The notes below the pieces were generated by a model, which worked only from the letters and a program-made list of their open reading frames with translations, was not told where the DNA came from and made no database searches. The position numbers and the translations under genes were made by a program. Source: a virus. Taken from it: DNA of 64,000 bases. Where the stretch lies: positions 1 through 64,000 of IMG/VR virus record IMGVR_UViG_3300045257_000193, one strand, 5' to 3'. Shown here piece by piece: positions 47,701 through 53,973 of this stretch (its first letter is position 1; each line of letters starts with the position of its first letter).

Positions 47701-48100
47701 AACGCTAGAAACTGCTGCATTAAGCGCATTTGGGGTTAAATCAAGAGTCCTAAATGTTACAAAGCAATTTACATATCAATTTTATACTCAAAAAGAGCAA
47801 GGTGATTCGGATAAAAATGCATTTGAGAGATCATATAAAAATGCCAGATCTGAAGAAGAAAAATCTAAAGCAATTGAAATTTACAAGACGCAAGTTGTAA
47901 ATCAAATAAATAAAATGTCTTATCTTTATCATGCAGCTTTAAGACAAGGGGCAAACTTAGCAGAAATTAATAAGCATACTGCTAAAATGCCTCAATTAAT
48001 TAAAGTTGGCATTAGAACAAATAGTGGATTATACGATCCTAATAAGGCAGCAGATATTTTAATAAAAATGTACATTAAAGATTTAACCAATAAAAAATAA
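41732..48100 (+). CDS. Giant 2122-residue polyvalent internal virion protein with ART-like domain
   Basis: A multi-domain protein. Residues 1-200 are a Gln/Thr-rich N-terminus with the LTPDKSAALV repeat-like start. At about 205-520 is a helical, hydrophobic membrane-active region. At about 940-1065 is an ADP-ribosyltransferase-like domain (KGTYLST at Gly955, GYDSMYFPE at Gly1044, then EGELVVFDKGKV) of the kind found in phage polyvalent proteins. At about 1300-1420 is a coiled coil, and at about 1600-2000 a conserved domain of large polyvalent proteins (NYISNVSNIVSNAW). It should enter the cell with the DNA. The ART assignment is by pattern, not proven activity. Confidence 0.65.
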   Translation: MPEAVIQRADQYLADKFNNGVLTPDKSAALVANPEVYNNALAKMYTDKYSGSFEDFDKFKSAYQSQYGDPFKKKEPSAPSSTEKKVQSFDTKQRIQQPLTTALQEAATPTQETSLENYVTPSDGAQLATFQTGGERKQIPVADALQPLSTQSKQQEADALRSEQYSKGLLQNTNQAPTTAIPKTDFSVASESTVPQINKPLTFDEAKNLSFGNVPTVMDEALGSANEFLAPLNKAVYDAIPQAVLTLNNIAGYGAEKFTGTPSPYTFEEYNKAYDNSSPMGKAAMWLTGIKEATMWHDFNEENMSASPEFEQSILGGVSSGLGQGITMIAGTGAVNMLSKGKQLLDAAKYANALSKSGSIIGAGAQAAKTIATQPATYVAASQVFNSEFQDAYNQTGNADAAFKSAVINTVGSAGLEAMPIMSFMGRLDKVTGGGLKQTLINGFKGGLEEATTEVLQQALSNMVASNLYDDTRNITDGMVQSGEVGGLTGFALNIIGASLGAKLRATTDPYEAQEIKKTQEYVQAKKDLFDKEQEQIVANMENQIISMNTTEMQKQLNVENITPKEFSNVMQVMQTMPNSEAITPKTVGVTNKINGLLVEKQDIYSNVLSVEQQEVADKRAEKIDTEIRDLTNTIGEIYANPSKKQIEENDNKIGQQVPGEERIGQESEQAKPIETTSGTETETSRDIQAHEEVAPNQEEDLTDPEVIATKYHEERTNPVHITPAERAIADLLRSGVSKEGVRRQGDVNKFNNSMARAYFKEGANTIDQVAQQASSTINPEGDGNEVTPEDVWDFMNKYPQGPDQIDRPAGNPRLRELSDKYEEVTGKQLNKTIAKKIAEAKSTPPQNIKEDPNSVIDKYTDENGDVKLDELEKDISALPFLYDLTPEETKIVENYVKESRKADRTSSESTSAIPVEQPERKTTIADKSETIREIKDKKLTHVKGVAMGSGVAKGTYLSTEKGNRYQGRGKKFNADVNIKNPYTTSENNLNKERGDVLKSNINQFSETDFEGAEIPPNPIIDDLSNSGTEKLADLFTKNLQDQGYDSMYFPESKTQEGELVVFDKGKVTLTEDPEITDAMKMSREAYDQKYPEGNYDEARAEYTKDTENLQEANKKGETLEGVILMEKGFLKAVPMDTRFKKGTDKLKQAWIKATRVGGAIPFDLVFNYSYIRKNTIAQKIEEVEHTMKQVEKSITKHLGGKSKVTKEQLVAIDHVLHGETPSIILPSEVLAEVSTLRSVIDGLSLEMKNSGMLSDSMQAVIDQNMGTYLNRSYKKWNDPVWKENVPEETMNKAVAYLKNEYIKFYTAKYQKSQEAFKNKDKRIRDFRTTIANKQSKVDENNAKLAEYKSKHDAYIAKIDNKIKSLKKRPNKEQVGPDLSGKTKQTKHEGKIAYLEAVKADSIKDFNSIYDTKKSQFDKQNAKIEAAIAKAENAAYNMQQKNYPEVMKESLDKFTSPDDGEISALINQILYAPTDNINPSGKAGAISGSFLKQRSERLNQSPEIRELMGEYQDPYINFLSTANKMITSIQNYTFQKQLKAQGMGTIFSDKPTGDFHRQIEGDAWKGLIEDGDVYTTETFEAALKELNGMIQQDMSPGMKTFRAIVSLVKVGKTAASAPGAVANYISNVSNIVSNAWNPTYAAKKWVQLSRPQLVEEIKDLKKLGILGQSVSGRELADRIKDTAGYVPFETYLESVPGLDIFSKGIKGIVSGSKKIFEVGDEYARVIGFYAEVERYRTVHTDWTETQLRDNAAKIVSNNSPTYDLAYPWVKNFRNSPWFSTFATFPAEIYRTTTNQAYQIKKDLSKSETRAIGVTRLAGILTSMGFGAYQIMQMATTMISGDDEDERDLRLFVPEYSKFNPLLLYRKDGDEYTYTDAGRFTYYNNFISPIIAFSNGDIEKEEFDSRIYNSIGQMLQPFTDINIVTEAGADIAFGYKSGTDEKIYSENDSNTEKLRKISEHIGNKLEPTNVKVGRSFYDLAVYGKTKHGSEVTLETAALSAFGVKSRVLNVTKQFTYQFYTQKEQGDSDKNAFERSYKNARSEEEKSKAIEIYKTQVVNQINKMSYLYHAALRQGANLAEINKHTAKMPQLIKVGIRTNSGLYDPNKAADILIKMYIKDLTNKK

Positions 48101-48104
48101 GACT

Positions 48105-48254
48105 ATGAAAATCACAATGGGTCCCGGCAAGGGTAAAAAAACAGAAGTAACTAAAAGAACATTCGATAGCCCAAGCGGCCGCGAGTCAGACAATGTTACA
48201 ATGGTGAAAACTAAAACCTCTGTTCCAGGAGTAAAAAAATGGAAAAGACTATAA
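48105..48254 (+). CDS. 49-residue very basic peptide
   Basis: A short frame (MKITMGPGKGKKTEVTKR, ending VKKWKRL) with about one-third Lys/Arg and no cysteines. It lies 4 bp after the giant gene and one base before the next gene. Coding is supported by packing. It may be a DNA-binding virion peptide. Confidence 0.5.
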   Translation: MKITMGPGKGKKTEVTKRTFDSPSGRESDNVTMVKTKTSVPGVKKWKRL

Positions 48255-48255
48255 T

Positions 48256-48531
48256 ATGCTAGTTCCAACCAAACCTACAGCAGAACAGCGCAAGGCCATA
48301 AAAGCAAAGTATAAGGCCAAATTAGAAGAAGCGCGCGAAAAGGAAAAAGCTAGATCAGCACGATTCAAAGATGATGAAGGTGCCGAGAAAGCTGTCAAAC
48401 AAATGACAACGAAACAAGGTTATGATCCAAATCCATTAGCACCACGTGGTGGAGGGCAAACTGAAATGGCACCACAGCCAGGTAAGTCAAGACCGAAGTT
48501 CAGAGCATCAACTATATTTGGAGGAAATTAA
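48256..48531 (+). CDS. 91-residue charged helical protein
   Basis: A Lys/Glu/Ala-rich helical first half (RKAIKAKYKAKLEEAREKEK) and a Pro/Gly-rich second half. It ends the forward internal-protein operon and converges on the reverse gene at 48528 with a 4-bp overlap. Unknown function; possibly a minor virion protein. Confidence 0.5.
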   Translation: MLVPTKPTAEQRKAIKAKYKAKLEEAREKEKARSARFKDDEGAEKAVKQMTTKQGYDPNPLAPRGGGQTEMAPQPGKSRPKFRASTIFGGN

Positions 48532-48857
48532 TACCGGTACCACCAAAGCCTAGTACCTTGCCAATCGGTGAAGACTATAATGAAATTATCATTAGCCATA
48601 GGAATGTTTATGTCATAAATCCCGTCTTGGGAAATGGTATAAACTTCCTTATTTTGCCCATTCCTAACCTCTACCTTTACAATATTCTTTAGATTAAGCA
48701 CCAATGTAAATTGTCCATCTTCATATGCGGAAACGCCGTAAAAGCAACTTGATCTTGTAAATCCATTTTTAGTAAAATTATGCGATTCCAGTTCAATGTT
48801 GATTTGAGCGAAGGATAGTATCGGCACAAGGAGTAATAGTATAAGTAGTTTTTTCAT
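48528..48857 (-). CDS. Secreted small protein (signal peptide I)
   Basis: A 109-residue protein from the ATG at 48857: MKKLLILLLLVPILSFAQ, a textbook Bacteroidota signal peptide with likely cleavage after FAQ, then a beta-rich domain with a single cysteine and a WQGTRLWWYRY end. I chose this start because upstream codons are not part of a signal. It looks like a periplasmic accessory protein taken from a host-type pool. Role unknown. Confidence 0.6.
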   Translation of the reverse strand: MKKLLILLLLVPILSFAQINIELESHNFTKNGFTRSSCFYGVSAYEDGQFTLVLNLKNIVKVEVRNGQNKEVYTISQDGIYDINIPMANDNFIIVFTDWQGTRLWWYRY

Positions 48858-48861
48858 AATA

Positions 48862-49446
48862 TCACTTTTTGTTAGTATTAATATCAATAATTTTATATTT
48901 CCAGATAAATAATCTACTTAAAGGACCTCTCCCGTTAATGGCGCGTATTATTTGAATACCTTTAATGTTATTTTCTCTTGCAGCGCTTGTTATGCTTCTA
49001 TATTCACAAATTAAATTACCATCTAAACTTAATTTTAATATTGGCTTTCTTGAGTAAAATCCTTTTTGCCTATTTAATGGATTTTGTTGTTTTCTTTTTA
49101 TGCCTAATACATCTCTTGCGTGAATTGCATTTTCTTTTACATTAACCCATTCTAAATTTTCAACTCTGTTATCGGTCTTTATACCGTTAATATGATTAAC
49201 GCATGGCTTATTATCCGGGTTTGGAATAAAGGTCTCTGCAACTATTCTGTGGATCCTGACAGTTTTTGATGTGCCATTTAATGAAAGGGAAATATTGCAA
49301 TATTGAGCCCTTGATAAATCCTTACCGATGCCAGGTGTGATCTTTTTTATCTTGCCGAACTTATATGTGTAAACATCTCCATCTGGCGTTATGGAGTAAT
49401 GGTTTTCATACCCTTTTATCCAAGTTGGTATTGGTTTACTTTCCAT
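48862..49446 (-). CDS. Homing endonuclease NUMOD4-HNH
   Basis: A 194-residue protein: NUMOD4 at residues 5-45 (PTWIKGYENHYSITPDGDVY), HNH core with [19 protein letters not shown], and a C-terminal LDGNLICEYRSITSAARE module. It shares an 85-bp identical DNA segment with the gene at 21753-22298. It is inserted between a secreted protein and a hypothetical gene, overlapping the latter by 11 bp. Confidence 0.9.
   Translation of the reverse strand: MESKPIPTWIKGYENHYSITPDGDVYTYKFGKIKKITPGIGKDLSRAQYCNISLSLNGTSKTVRIHRIVAETFIPNPDNKPCVNHINGIKTDNRVENLEWVNVKENAIHARDVLGIKRKQQNPLNRQKGFYSRKPILKLSLDGNLICEYRSITSAARENNIKGIQIIRAINGRGPLSRLFIWKYKIIDINTNKK
49147..49231. repeat. 85-bp perfect direct repeat, copy B (HNH core)
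   Basis: Identical to 22008-22092, same orientation, 27.1 kb away. Flanking homology falls off abruptly at both ends. Confidence 0.9.
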
Positions 49447-49951
49447 TATTCAAAAATTGGTTTAGTATTTCTTTTATATCGTTTGAAATTGGGTCAATAA
49501 TTGCTCCTAGTCTATTAGGTCTTTGTTTTAAAATCTCGCAATACTCGTTAATTTCGCTGAACAATAACTCATAATTATGCTGAATATCATCCTTCTCTTT
49601 TCTGGCTTGCTCTAATGCTTCAATTTTAGCATTAAATAATATAATTCGATCTTCATACTTTTCTTCGGCTTGCTCTACTGCTAGGGATGCGAAGGATTCC
49701 GCAAATCTTAACCATTCATCAGGAGTTATTGGAGCTTTATGATTTTCCATTTCATAAAAATAAAATCTTTCCGCACTCAGCAGGCTCTTTACCTCTTCAT
49801 GTTCGACTTTTGGAGCTTTTAAAGCATCATCGAAAATATTATAAGCCCAATGCTCGATAGAAGTTTTATCGTTTTCTCCAAAGTATTGTTTTAATAGCTT
49901 TAATTGCCAAATTGGAATATTGACCGATATCTGTTGTTCTGTGTTTCCCAT
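49436..49951 (-). CDS. Hypothetical helical protein
   Basis: A 171-residue protein, mainly helical, with a coiled-coil stretch at about residues 95-130 (EEKYEDRIILFNAKIEALEQ). No family recognised. The following HNH gene overlaps its end. Confidence 0.55.
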   Translation of the reverse strand: MGNTEQQISVNIPIWQLKLLKQYFGENDKTSIEHWAYNIFDDALKAPKVEHEEVKSLLSAERFYFYEMENHKAPITPDEWLRFAESFASLAVEQAEEKYEDRIILFNAKIEALEQARKEKDDIQHNYELLFSEINEYCEILKQRPNRLGAIIDPISNDIKEILNQFLNNGK

Positions 49952-49963
49952 ATTATAGTTTGG

Positions 49964-50080
49964 TTATGAATTGATTGGTTTTAAATAGCCACATTGCGTA
50001 CATTTTAACCAACCATCTCCTGTTGAATAAAAAGTATGTTGGCAATTATACTCGATTATGTACCGTTGTTTTTGTTTCAC
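49964..50080 (-). CDS. 38-residue zinc-ribbon peptide
   Basis: A GTG-started frame MKQKQRYIIEYNCQHTFYST ending in WLKCTQCGYLKPINS. The CxH (Cys13, His15) and CxxC (Cys27, Cys30) pairs make a minimal zinc ribbon, which argues strongly for coding despite the length. Found next to a second small zinc-binding protein and a DNA methyltransferase. Confidence 0.6.
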   Translation of the reverse strand: MKQKQRYIIEYNCQHTFYSTGDGWLKCTQCGYLKPINS

Positions 50081-50085
50081 CTAAC

Positions 50086-50220
50086 TCATGGCTTCATTTT
50101 TTCATAGCATGTTAAACATACATGAAATTTTTTTACTATAAGCCCGACTGGAGGGCTTAATAATATAGCTCCAAATTCTTTTAATTCTTTTTTACAATAA
50201 TCACAAATTGGATTTATCAT
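50086..50220 (-). CDS. 44-residue zinc-finger-like protein
   Basis: Starts at the ATG at 50220 (MINPICDYCKKELKEFGAIL), overlapping the methyltransferase TGA. It has two CxxC pairs, CDYC and CLTC, separated by about 27 residues. A small zinc-bound DNA-, RNA- or protein-binding module; no family name can be assigned. Confidence 0.6.
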   Translation of the reverse strand: MINPICDYCKKELKEFGAILLSPPVGLIVKKFHVCLTCYEKMKP

Positions 50221-50822
50221 TTCTGTATGTCGTTTATGTTGATAGAATTTGCAACCTGATTGCCGAATGCATCCCAACCGTCACGATTATTTCTCGCAAA
50301 CAATTCCAATCTTCTGTCGTAACTAACATGCTCCACCAATTCATAAAACCATTCAGGTTTAACAGAGTGCGGAAGCCTTTCAGATAAAAATAATGTTGGA
50401 AATGCCTCCTTCGTTTTTAATCTTAAATTCCCTTTTGTGGCGAATATGAAATGTTCCGTTGCACCTCTAAAATAATATCCTGTTTTCATAGATGGCGTAC
50501 CGTTAGACTTAACTTTGCCCCAAGTAACAACCGTTTTAGGATCAAACCCCCAATCTTTACATAATTGCCATCCACGTTCAATAAATGCGTTTGTGACCCA
50601 TAAGTATAAATGTGCTTTGTCTTCACTCATTCTCCTAATTGGCATGTCAGACAACTCTTTGATGCTCATAGAGCCGTATCGTTCGTGGCTTGAAGGAGAA
50701 GCACCATAGCTATTCGGCCTATGCTGTTTACTTGATGCTGGGCCACTTCCCGAATATCTCCAAGGCGGATCGGCTACAATAGTTTTATATCGGGTTATCC
50801 CCTCTATAGGGTTAGATTCCAT
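50217..50822 (-). CDS. MT-A70-family adenine-N6 DNA methyltransferase
   Basis: A 201-residue protein. The catalytic DPPW motif is at residues 18-21 in KTIVADPPWRYS. The SAM-binding region is LYLWVTNAFIERGWQLCKDWGF, followed by KTVVTWGK and RGATEHFIFATKG, then a C-terminal KPEWFYELVEHVSY and LELFARNNRDGWDAFGNQV. This is the MT-A70 order. There is no partner restriction enzyme, so it is an orphan methyltransferase, probably protecting phage DNA. It overlaps both flanking genes. Confidence 0.9.
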   Translation of the reverse strand: MESNPIEGITRYKTIVADPPWRYSGSGPASSKQHRPNSYGASPSSHERYGSMSIKELSDMPIRRMSEDKAHLYLWVTNAFIERGWQLCKDWGFDPKTVVTWGKVKSNGTPSMKTGYYFRGATEHFIFATKGNLRLKTKEAFPTLFLSERLPHSVKPEWFYELVEHVSYDRRLELFARNNRDGWDAFGNQVANSININDIQK

Positions 50823-51063
50823 AATTAACTATTTTTAAACATTTTTTACAACAATCTAGTCTTTGTTCTTCTGAATAAAGAGATTCGATATTAACAAACT
50901 TTTCATTCTCATCAACTATTCCACCTTTTAACTTGCATGCCGAACGATTACCTTCATAAGCATCCTCCCAAGGCTTGCCACGCATGGCAGGAATATAGAA
51001 GTGCTGCTTTAAAAGTCTTTCGCCATCGAAACTATCAGCTGTATGCCATTTTCCTTTTACCAT
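50812..51063 (-). CDS. 83-residue hypothetical protein with cysteine cluster
   Basis: A small protein with a C-terminal LDCCKKCLKIV cluster and a Cys at about residue 43. It overlaps the methyltransferase start by 11 bp, suggesting coupled expression. No family recognised; metal binding is possible. Confidence 0.5.
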   Translation of the reverse strand: MVKGKWHTADSFDGERLLKQHFYIPAMRGKPWEDAYEGNRSACKLKGGIVDENEKFVNIESLYSEEQRLDCCKKCLKIVNYGI

Positions 51064-51089
51064 TGCTTTGTTTGTTGTGTGGTGGTTAC

Positions 51090-51392
51090 TTATACGTTTG
51101 TGGTTTGTTGGTTGTGCCAGCGAATGAAATCACGAACTACCATAAATGTTTTATCAATACTAGCACCCTGAGTTATAGGGCTAGTTAGGTATGATACTTT
51201 TTGATTTGGATTAAACCAAAGGCGAGTTCTTATAGTAGATACTGAAACTTCTCTAACTGATTCCATTTTACCTATCTTCCCCACTACTGGCATTAAATCA
51301 TTCCAAGTAATAGGATTAGGCATTATTGAACCTGTAAAATTTGTAAGCAAAGCCCAATCTTCGGAGCTAAGTTGTACCTCTTGTTGTTCCAT
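51090..51392 (-). CDS. 100-residue hypothetical phage protein
   Basis: A small protein (LSSEDWALLTNFTGSIMPNP, then TFMVVRDFIRWHNQQ) of a type I have seen in accessory regions of Bacteroidota phages. No known function. It lies in a series of short reverse genes. Confidence 0.5.
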   Translation of the reverse strand: MEQQEVQLSSEDWALLTNFTGSIMPNPITWNDLMPVVGKIGKMESVREVSVSTIRTRLWFNPNQKVSYLTSPITQGASIDKTFMVVRDFIRWHNQQTTNV

Positions 51393-51395
51393 AAT

Positions 51396-51728
51396 TTAAG
51401 ATTTTAATTTTATCCAGCCTCTTTGTACTTGCTCTTCTACTGATATACCCATCCAAGGCACTGAATAACCTTTTGATCGTAAATAATCAATTGCTTGGGG
51501 TATGTCGCTTTCTTTAAATGAAAGATTACTGGTAATATCTCTATCTTCATCCGTTATCATTGATAATGGAGTGAGAAGTAAATAGAATTTATACTTATCA
51601 TCATCACCAATTACCTCAGGATATAATTTACAGGATTTGATAGAGCTAGCCCATAATGATGATCTTAGTATATGTTGACCATAATACTGTGCGAAGAATC
51701 TAGCCTTCTCTTGTTGTTCTGCTGTCAT
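51396..51728 (-). CDS. 110-residue hypothetical phage protein
   Basis: Starts MTAEQQEKARFFAQYYGQHI and ends WIKLKS, a build common among small proteins in Bacteroides-phage early regions. Unknown function. Overlaps the upstream neighbour by 4 bp. Confidence 0.55.
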   Translation of the reverse strand: MTAEQQEKARFFAQYYGQHILRSSLWASSIKSCKLYPEVIGDDDKYKFYLLLTPLSMITDEDRDITSNLSFKESDIPQAIDYLRSKGYSVPWMGISVEEQVQRGWIKLKS

Positions 51729-52030
51729 GATTGAGAAACGTTAACAGGTGGATCAATTAAACTGGCTGTATTTCTTTTTCGGTCAATACAACCGTTTTCA
51801 TCACAATAGTTCATGCCACAATTTCCCGTACATGGCAATAAGCTTTTATAACGCGTAACCAACTCTGAAAAAATAATATCAAAATCAGTTAATCGTGGCG
51901 GTATATGCATTACAAAATTTTTGCCACCTGTTTTGCATGCGTTGCTAATAAATTCTTTACATTCTTTTATTAGTTCTTCAGCAGGCATATTTTCTAAATT
52001 CTGTTGAAATTCTTCGTGTGTCATAATCAT
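51725..52030 (-). CDS. Cysteine-containing hypothetical protein
   Basis: A 101-residue protein with CTGNCGMNYCDENGCIDRKR near residues 67-86, four closely spaced cysteines that could bind zinc or iron. Starts at ATG 52030; an alternative ATG is at 52024. Overlaps both neighbours. Confidence 0.5.
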   Translation of the reverse strand: MIMTHEEFQQNLENMPAEELIKECKEFISNACKTGGKNFVMHIPPRLTDFDIIFSELVTRYKSLLPCTGNCGMNYCDENGCIDRKRNTASLIDPPVNVSQS

Positions 52031-52218
52031 TTACCTTTCGGCTTTTTAATGTAGGTTTTAAGTTTCTTATCTATTTTAGAATCACAGGCTTTTGAATACC
52101 ATTCCCTGTAATCTTCCTCCTTTGACTTTGGAACTCTTCGGCCGAATACCGTTACTGTTTCCTCTCCGTACTTAAATGGCTTCGCTCCGCCTGCTCCTTT
52201 AATTGTGTGTTTGCCCAT
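52027..52218 (-). CDS. 63-residue basic protein
   Basis: Strongly basic (Lys-rich, ending KTYIKKPKGK) with no recognised domain. Stop overlaps the downstream start. May bind nucleic acid. Confidence 0.5.
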   Translation of the reverse strand: MGKHTIKGAGGAKPFKYGEETVTVFGRRVPKSKEEDYREWYSKACDSKIDKKLKTYIKKPKGK

Positions 52219-52418
52219 TATGAATTTAGTATTAGCATGCTGACAGTATCGGAAATGGTATAACCTTGCTTATATAGTTTTCTGCACAATTTTACGTGTT
52301 TTGTGTTGAACTTTATTAAAACATATTGCTTTAATCTTTTACCGACCTCTTTTTCAAAATCATTAAGAGATATTTTATTATCACTATTTTCAGATAATTG
52401 TCCGTAAGTATTTGCCAT
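52218..52418 (-). CDS. 66-residue hypothetical protein
   Basis: A small basic, helical protein ending in a likely HTH-like segment (LCRKLYKQGYTISDTVSMLI). It might be a DNA-binding regulator; similarity is weak. Single-base overlaps on both sides. Confidence 0.45.
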   Translation of the reverse strand: MANTYGQLSENSDNKISLNDFEKEVGKRLKQYVLIKFNTKHVKLCRKLYKQGYTISDTVSMLILNS

Positions 52419-52789
52419 TATGCTACAACCGTTTTAGATCCGAATTGGTATGATTCAACAACATCGGTAGTTCTTTGTCCAAACTTTTTCATAAATTCTA
52501 AAACGCTCATTCCCTTTTTAACTGCAAAAATTCTAACCTTATCTTGATTCATTTCATTAGTAGCACCTTTAACCATTTCTTCAATTTTTTGATCAAAAGT
52601 GATTTTTTTGAAAGATTCTTTAAATTCTAAATCTGTTTGTCCTGACGCTTTTGCACCACAAGACGACCCGTAATAGAACTCATTGTTTGAATCATCAGCC
52701 ATTACAAATGTTCCTTTTAAGCCTGTTTTGCCACAGTAATCACATTCGTTAACTGAGTCTGTAAATCCGATTATTCTAAGTGCTTTCAT
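52418..52789 (-). CDS. Zinc-ribbon protein, DUF-type phage protein
   Basis: A 123-residue protein from the ATG at 52789 (MKALRIIGFTDSVNE). A zinc-ribbon-like CDYCGKTGLKG near residues 17-27 is followed by SSCGAKASGQTD. The rest is helical. I preferred this start over one at 52822 because the longer version runs over the -7 box at 52820-52827. First gene of a long reverse string. Confidence 0.55.
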   Translation of the reverse strand: MKALRIIGFTDSVNECDYCGKTGLKGTFVMADDSNNEFYYGSSCGAKASGQTDLEFKESFKKITFDQKIEEMVKGATNEMNQDKVRIFAVKKGMSVLEFMKKFGQRTTDVVESYQFGSKTVVA

Positions 52790-52819
52790 ATCTGTAAGTG
52801 TTTTACGTTCGAACTGATA

Positions 52820-52850
52820 CAAATATACAACTTTAATTAATCAATGCAAC
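52820..52850 (-). promoter_or_regulatory. Promoter GTTG-N19-TATATTTG
   Basis: TATATTTG (52820-52827) on the reverse strand with GTTG 19 bp upstream (52847-52850). It drives the string of small genes from 52789 leftward, including the methyltransferase. Confidence 0.6.
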
Positions 52851-52861
52851 ACATTCATTAA

Positions 52862-52921
52862 TTATTTTACAAAATATTTATCGGTTCTCATTCCCCTGAA
52901 TAAGTATCTTTCGTTGTTCAT
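52862..52921 (-). pseudogene. YopX-like N-terminal remnant
   Basis: A 19-codon frame, MNNERYLFRGMRTDKYFVK. The RYLFRGxRTD stretch is the hallmark start of YopX-family phage proteins, which are normally over 100 residues. The rest is missing, so this is probably a decayed or truncated copy. It is short, so chance is possible. Confidence 0.4.
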
Positions 52922-52925
52922 AAAA

Positions 52926-53228
52926 TTAAAACTTTGATTTTGCTAAAACTTCTTTGATATATTTATCAGCACGTAATAATTCTCTATCCATTGCGGTTTC
53001 TGTTTCCTTATTTCTACTTTCAAGAACATTCATGGCTAACCTTAGAGCATTCTCTATCGTTACGGCTTGATATTTATTAATTATAAGTTCTTCTATTACT
53101 CTTTCTGGCAATTCGGCCAATAGTTTAGATGTTATATTTTGTTTTGATTCAGACTCGGAACCCATCATTATTTTATCGAAATCGGATATTAACGTTCCAC
53201 AAACGCCAATCCTTTTACCTTTAGGCAT
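52926..53228 (-). CDS. 100-residue hypothetical protein
   Basis: A helical protein (ELPERVIEELIINKYQAVTI, then ETETAMDRELLRADKYIKEV). No family recognised. It overlaps the upstream gene by 8 bp. Confidence 0.5.
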   Translation of the reverse strand: MPKGKRIGVCGTLISDFDKIMMGSESESKQNITSKLLAELPERVIEELIINKYQAVTIENALRLAMNVLESRNKETETAMDRELLRADKYIKEVLAKSKF

Positions 53229-53466
53229 TGTCTTTCTGTTTAGGTGGTGAGGATAAATTTCTGTAATACTTTATAAATATGTATTCAGGTATTTTGTTAC
53301 CTAAGTAATCGTAAAAACAGCCGTCAGTATCTAGGCTTACAGTTGTTGACTTAAATTCAAATAGGTGAGGATAGCATACTAGTACGTCTTTGTCTAATTC
53401 TGGTAAGCCAAAGTACTTAATACTTTTCCACCCTGTTGTAATAAATATCCAGTATGCTTTTATCAT
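53221..53466 (-). CDS. 81-residue hypothetical protein
   Basis: A small protein with a weak DUF551-like pattern (GWKSIKYFGLPELDKDVLVCY: Trp, then LPxxxxxVLV). Beta-rich middle. Match too short for a firm call. About 90 bp without a convincing gene separate it from the next one. Confidence 0.45.
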   Translation of the reverse strand: MIKAYWIFITTGWKSIKYFGLPELDKDVLVCYPHLFEFKSTTVSLDTDGCFYDYLGNKIPEYIFIKYYRNLSSPPKQKDNA

Positions 53467-53554
53467 TTTATTTAGCTGTTTAAATGGTTGCGAAGCTCTT
53501 CAAAATAAAACACTACATCGTTTCCCTTGTTTCTTTATAAGTTTTGCCATACTC

Positions 53555-53737
53555 TTACTTTTTTATCTCTGTTATCTCGATGGGTACGCAGCGGTAGCCA
53601 GCCTTATACATTTCTTTCCAGCTCTTATAGTGAGGTACATAATCCTTAACAGCCTTATCTTTGGTTTGACCTGCATAAAATGAGATATACCACGGCAGAA
53701 TATTTCCTTGCGGATGTTTTATTGCGTATGCTTTCAT
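53555..53737 (-). CDS. 60-residue hypothetical phage protein
   Basis: Starts MKAYAIKHPQGNILPWYISF and ends AGYRCVPIEITEIKK. I know this short build (a beta hairpin, a helix, and a GYRxVxVEI strand) from Bacteroidota phage early genes. Function unknown. Overlaps its upstream gene by 4 bp. Confidence 0.55.
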   Translation of the reverse strand: MKAYAIKHPQGNILPWYISFYAGQTKDKAVKDYVPHYKSWKEMYKAGYRCVPIEITEIKK

Positions 53738-53958
53738 AAGAATGGTGTTTTATGTGAAATGTATTCTTGAAATCCACAAGGCCGATAGCCTATGTAATTG
53801 GTTTCATTTTCTCTCCTTCCCTCGAGGTTTGAAAATCTGGCATGTGTTAATATCTTTGAATTGATACCTACCATAACCCCATCTGAATAACGAGCAAGTA
53901 TATATCTATGGCTTTTAAGTGCCGTAATCAAATGTTTTACTTGAAGATGTGCTTTCAT
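53734..53958 (-). CDS. 74-residue basic hypothetical protein
   Basis: A His/Arg-rich small protein with an initial helix (LQVKHLITALKSHRYILARY). No family recognised. Confidence 0.45.
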   Translation of the reverse strand: MKAHLQVKHLITALKSHRYILARYSDGVMVGINSKILTHARFSNLEGRRENETNYIGYRPCGFQEYISHKTPFL

Positions 53959-53973
53959 AGGTTTTATGTTTAC

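Noticed and set aside
53467-53554. Possible small gene between 53466 and 53555
   Set aside because: A 16-codon frame and a shifted 16-codon frame look like pieces of one small protein, but no single frame is convincing.
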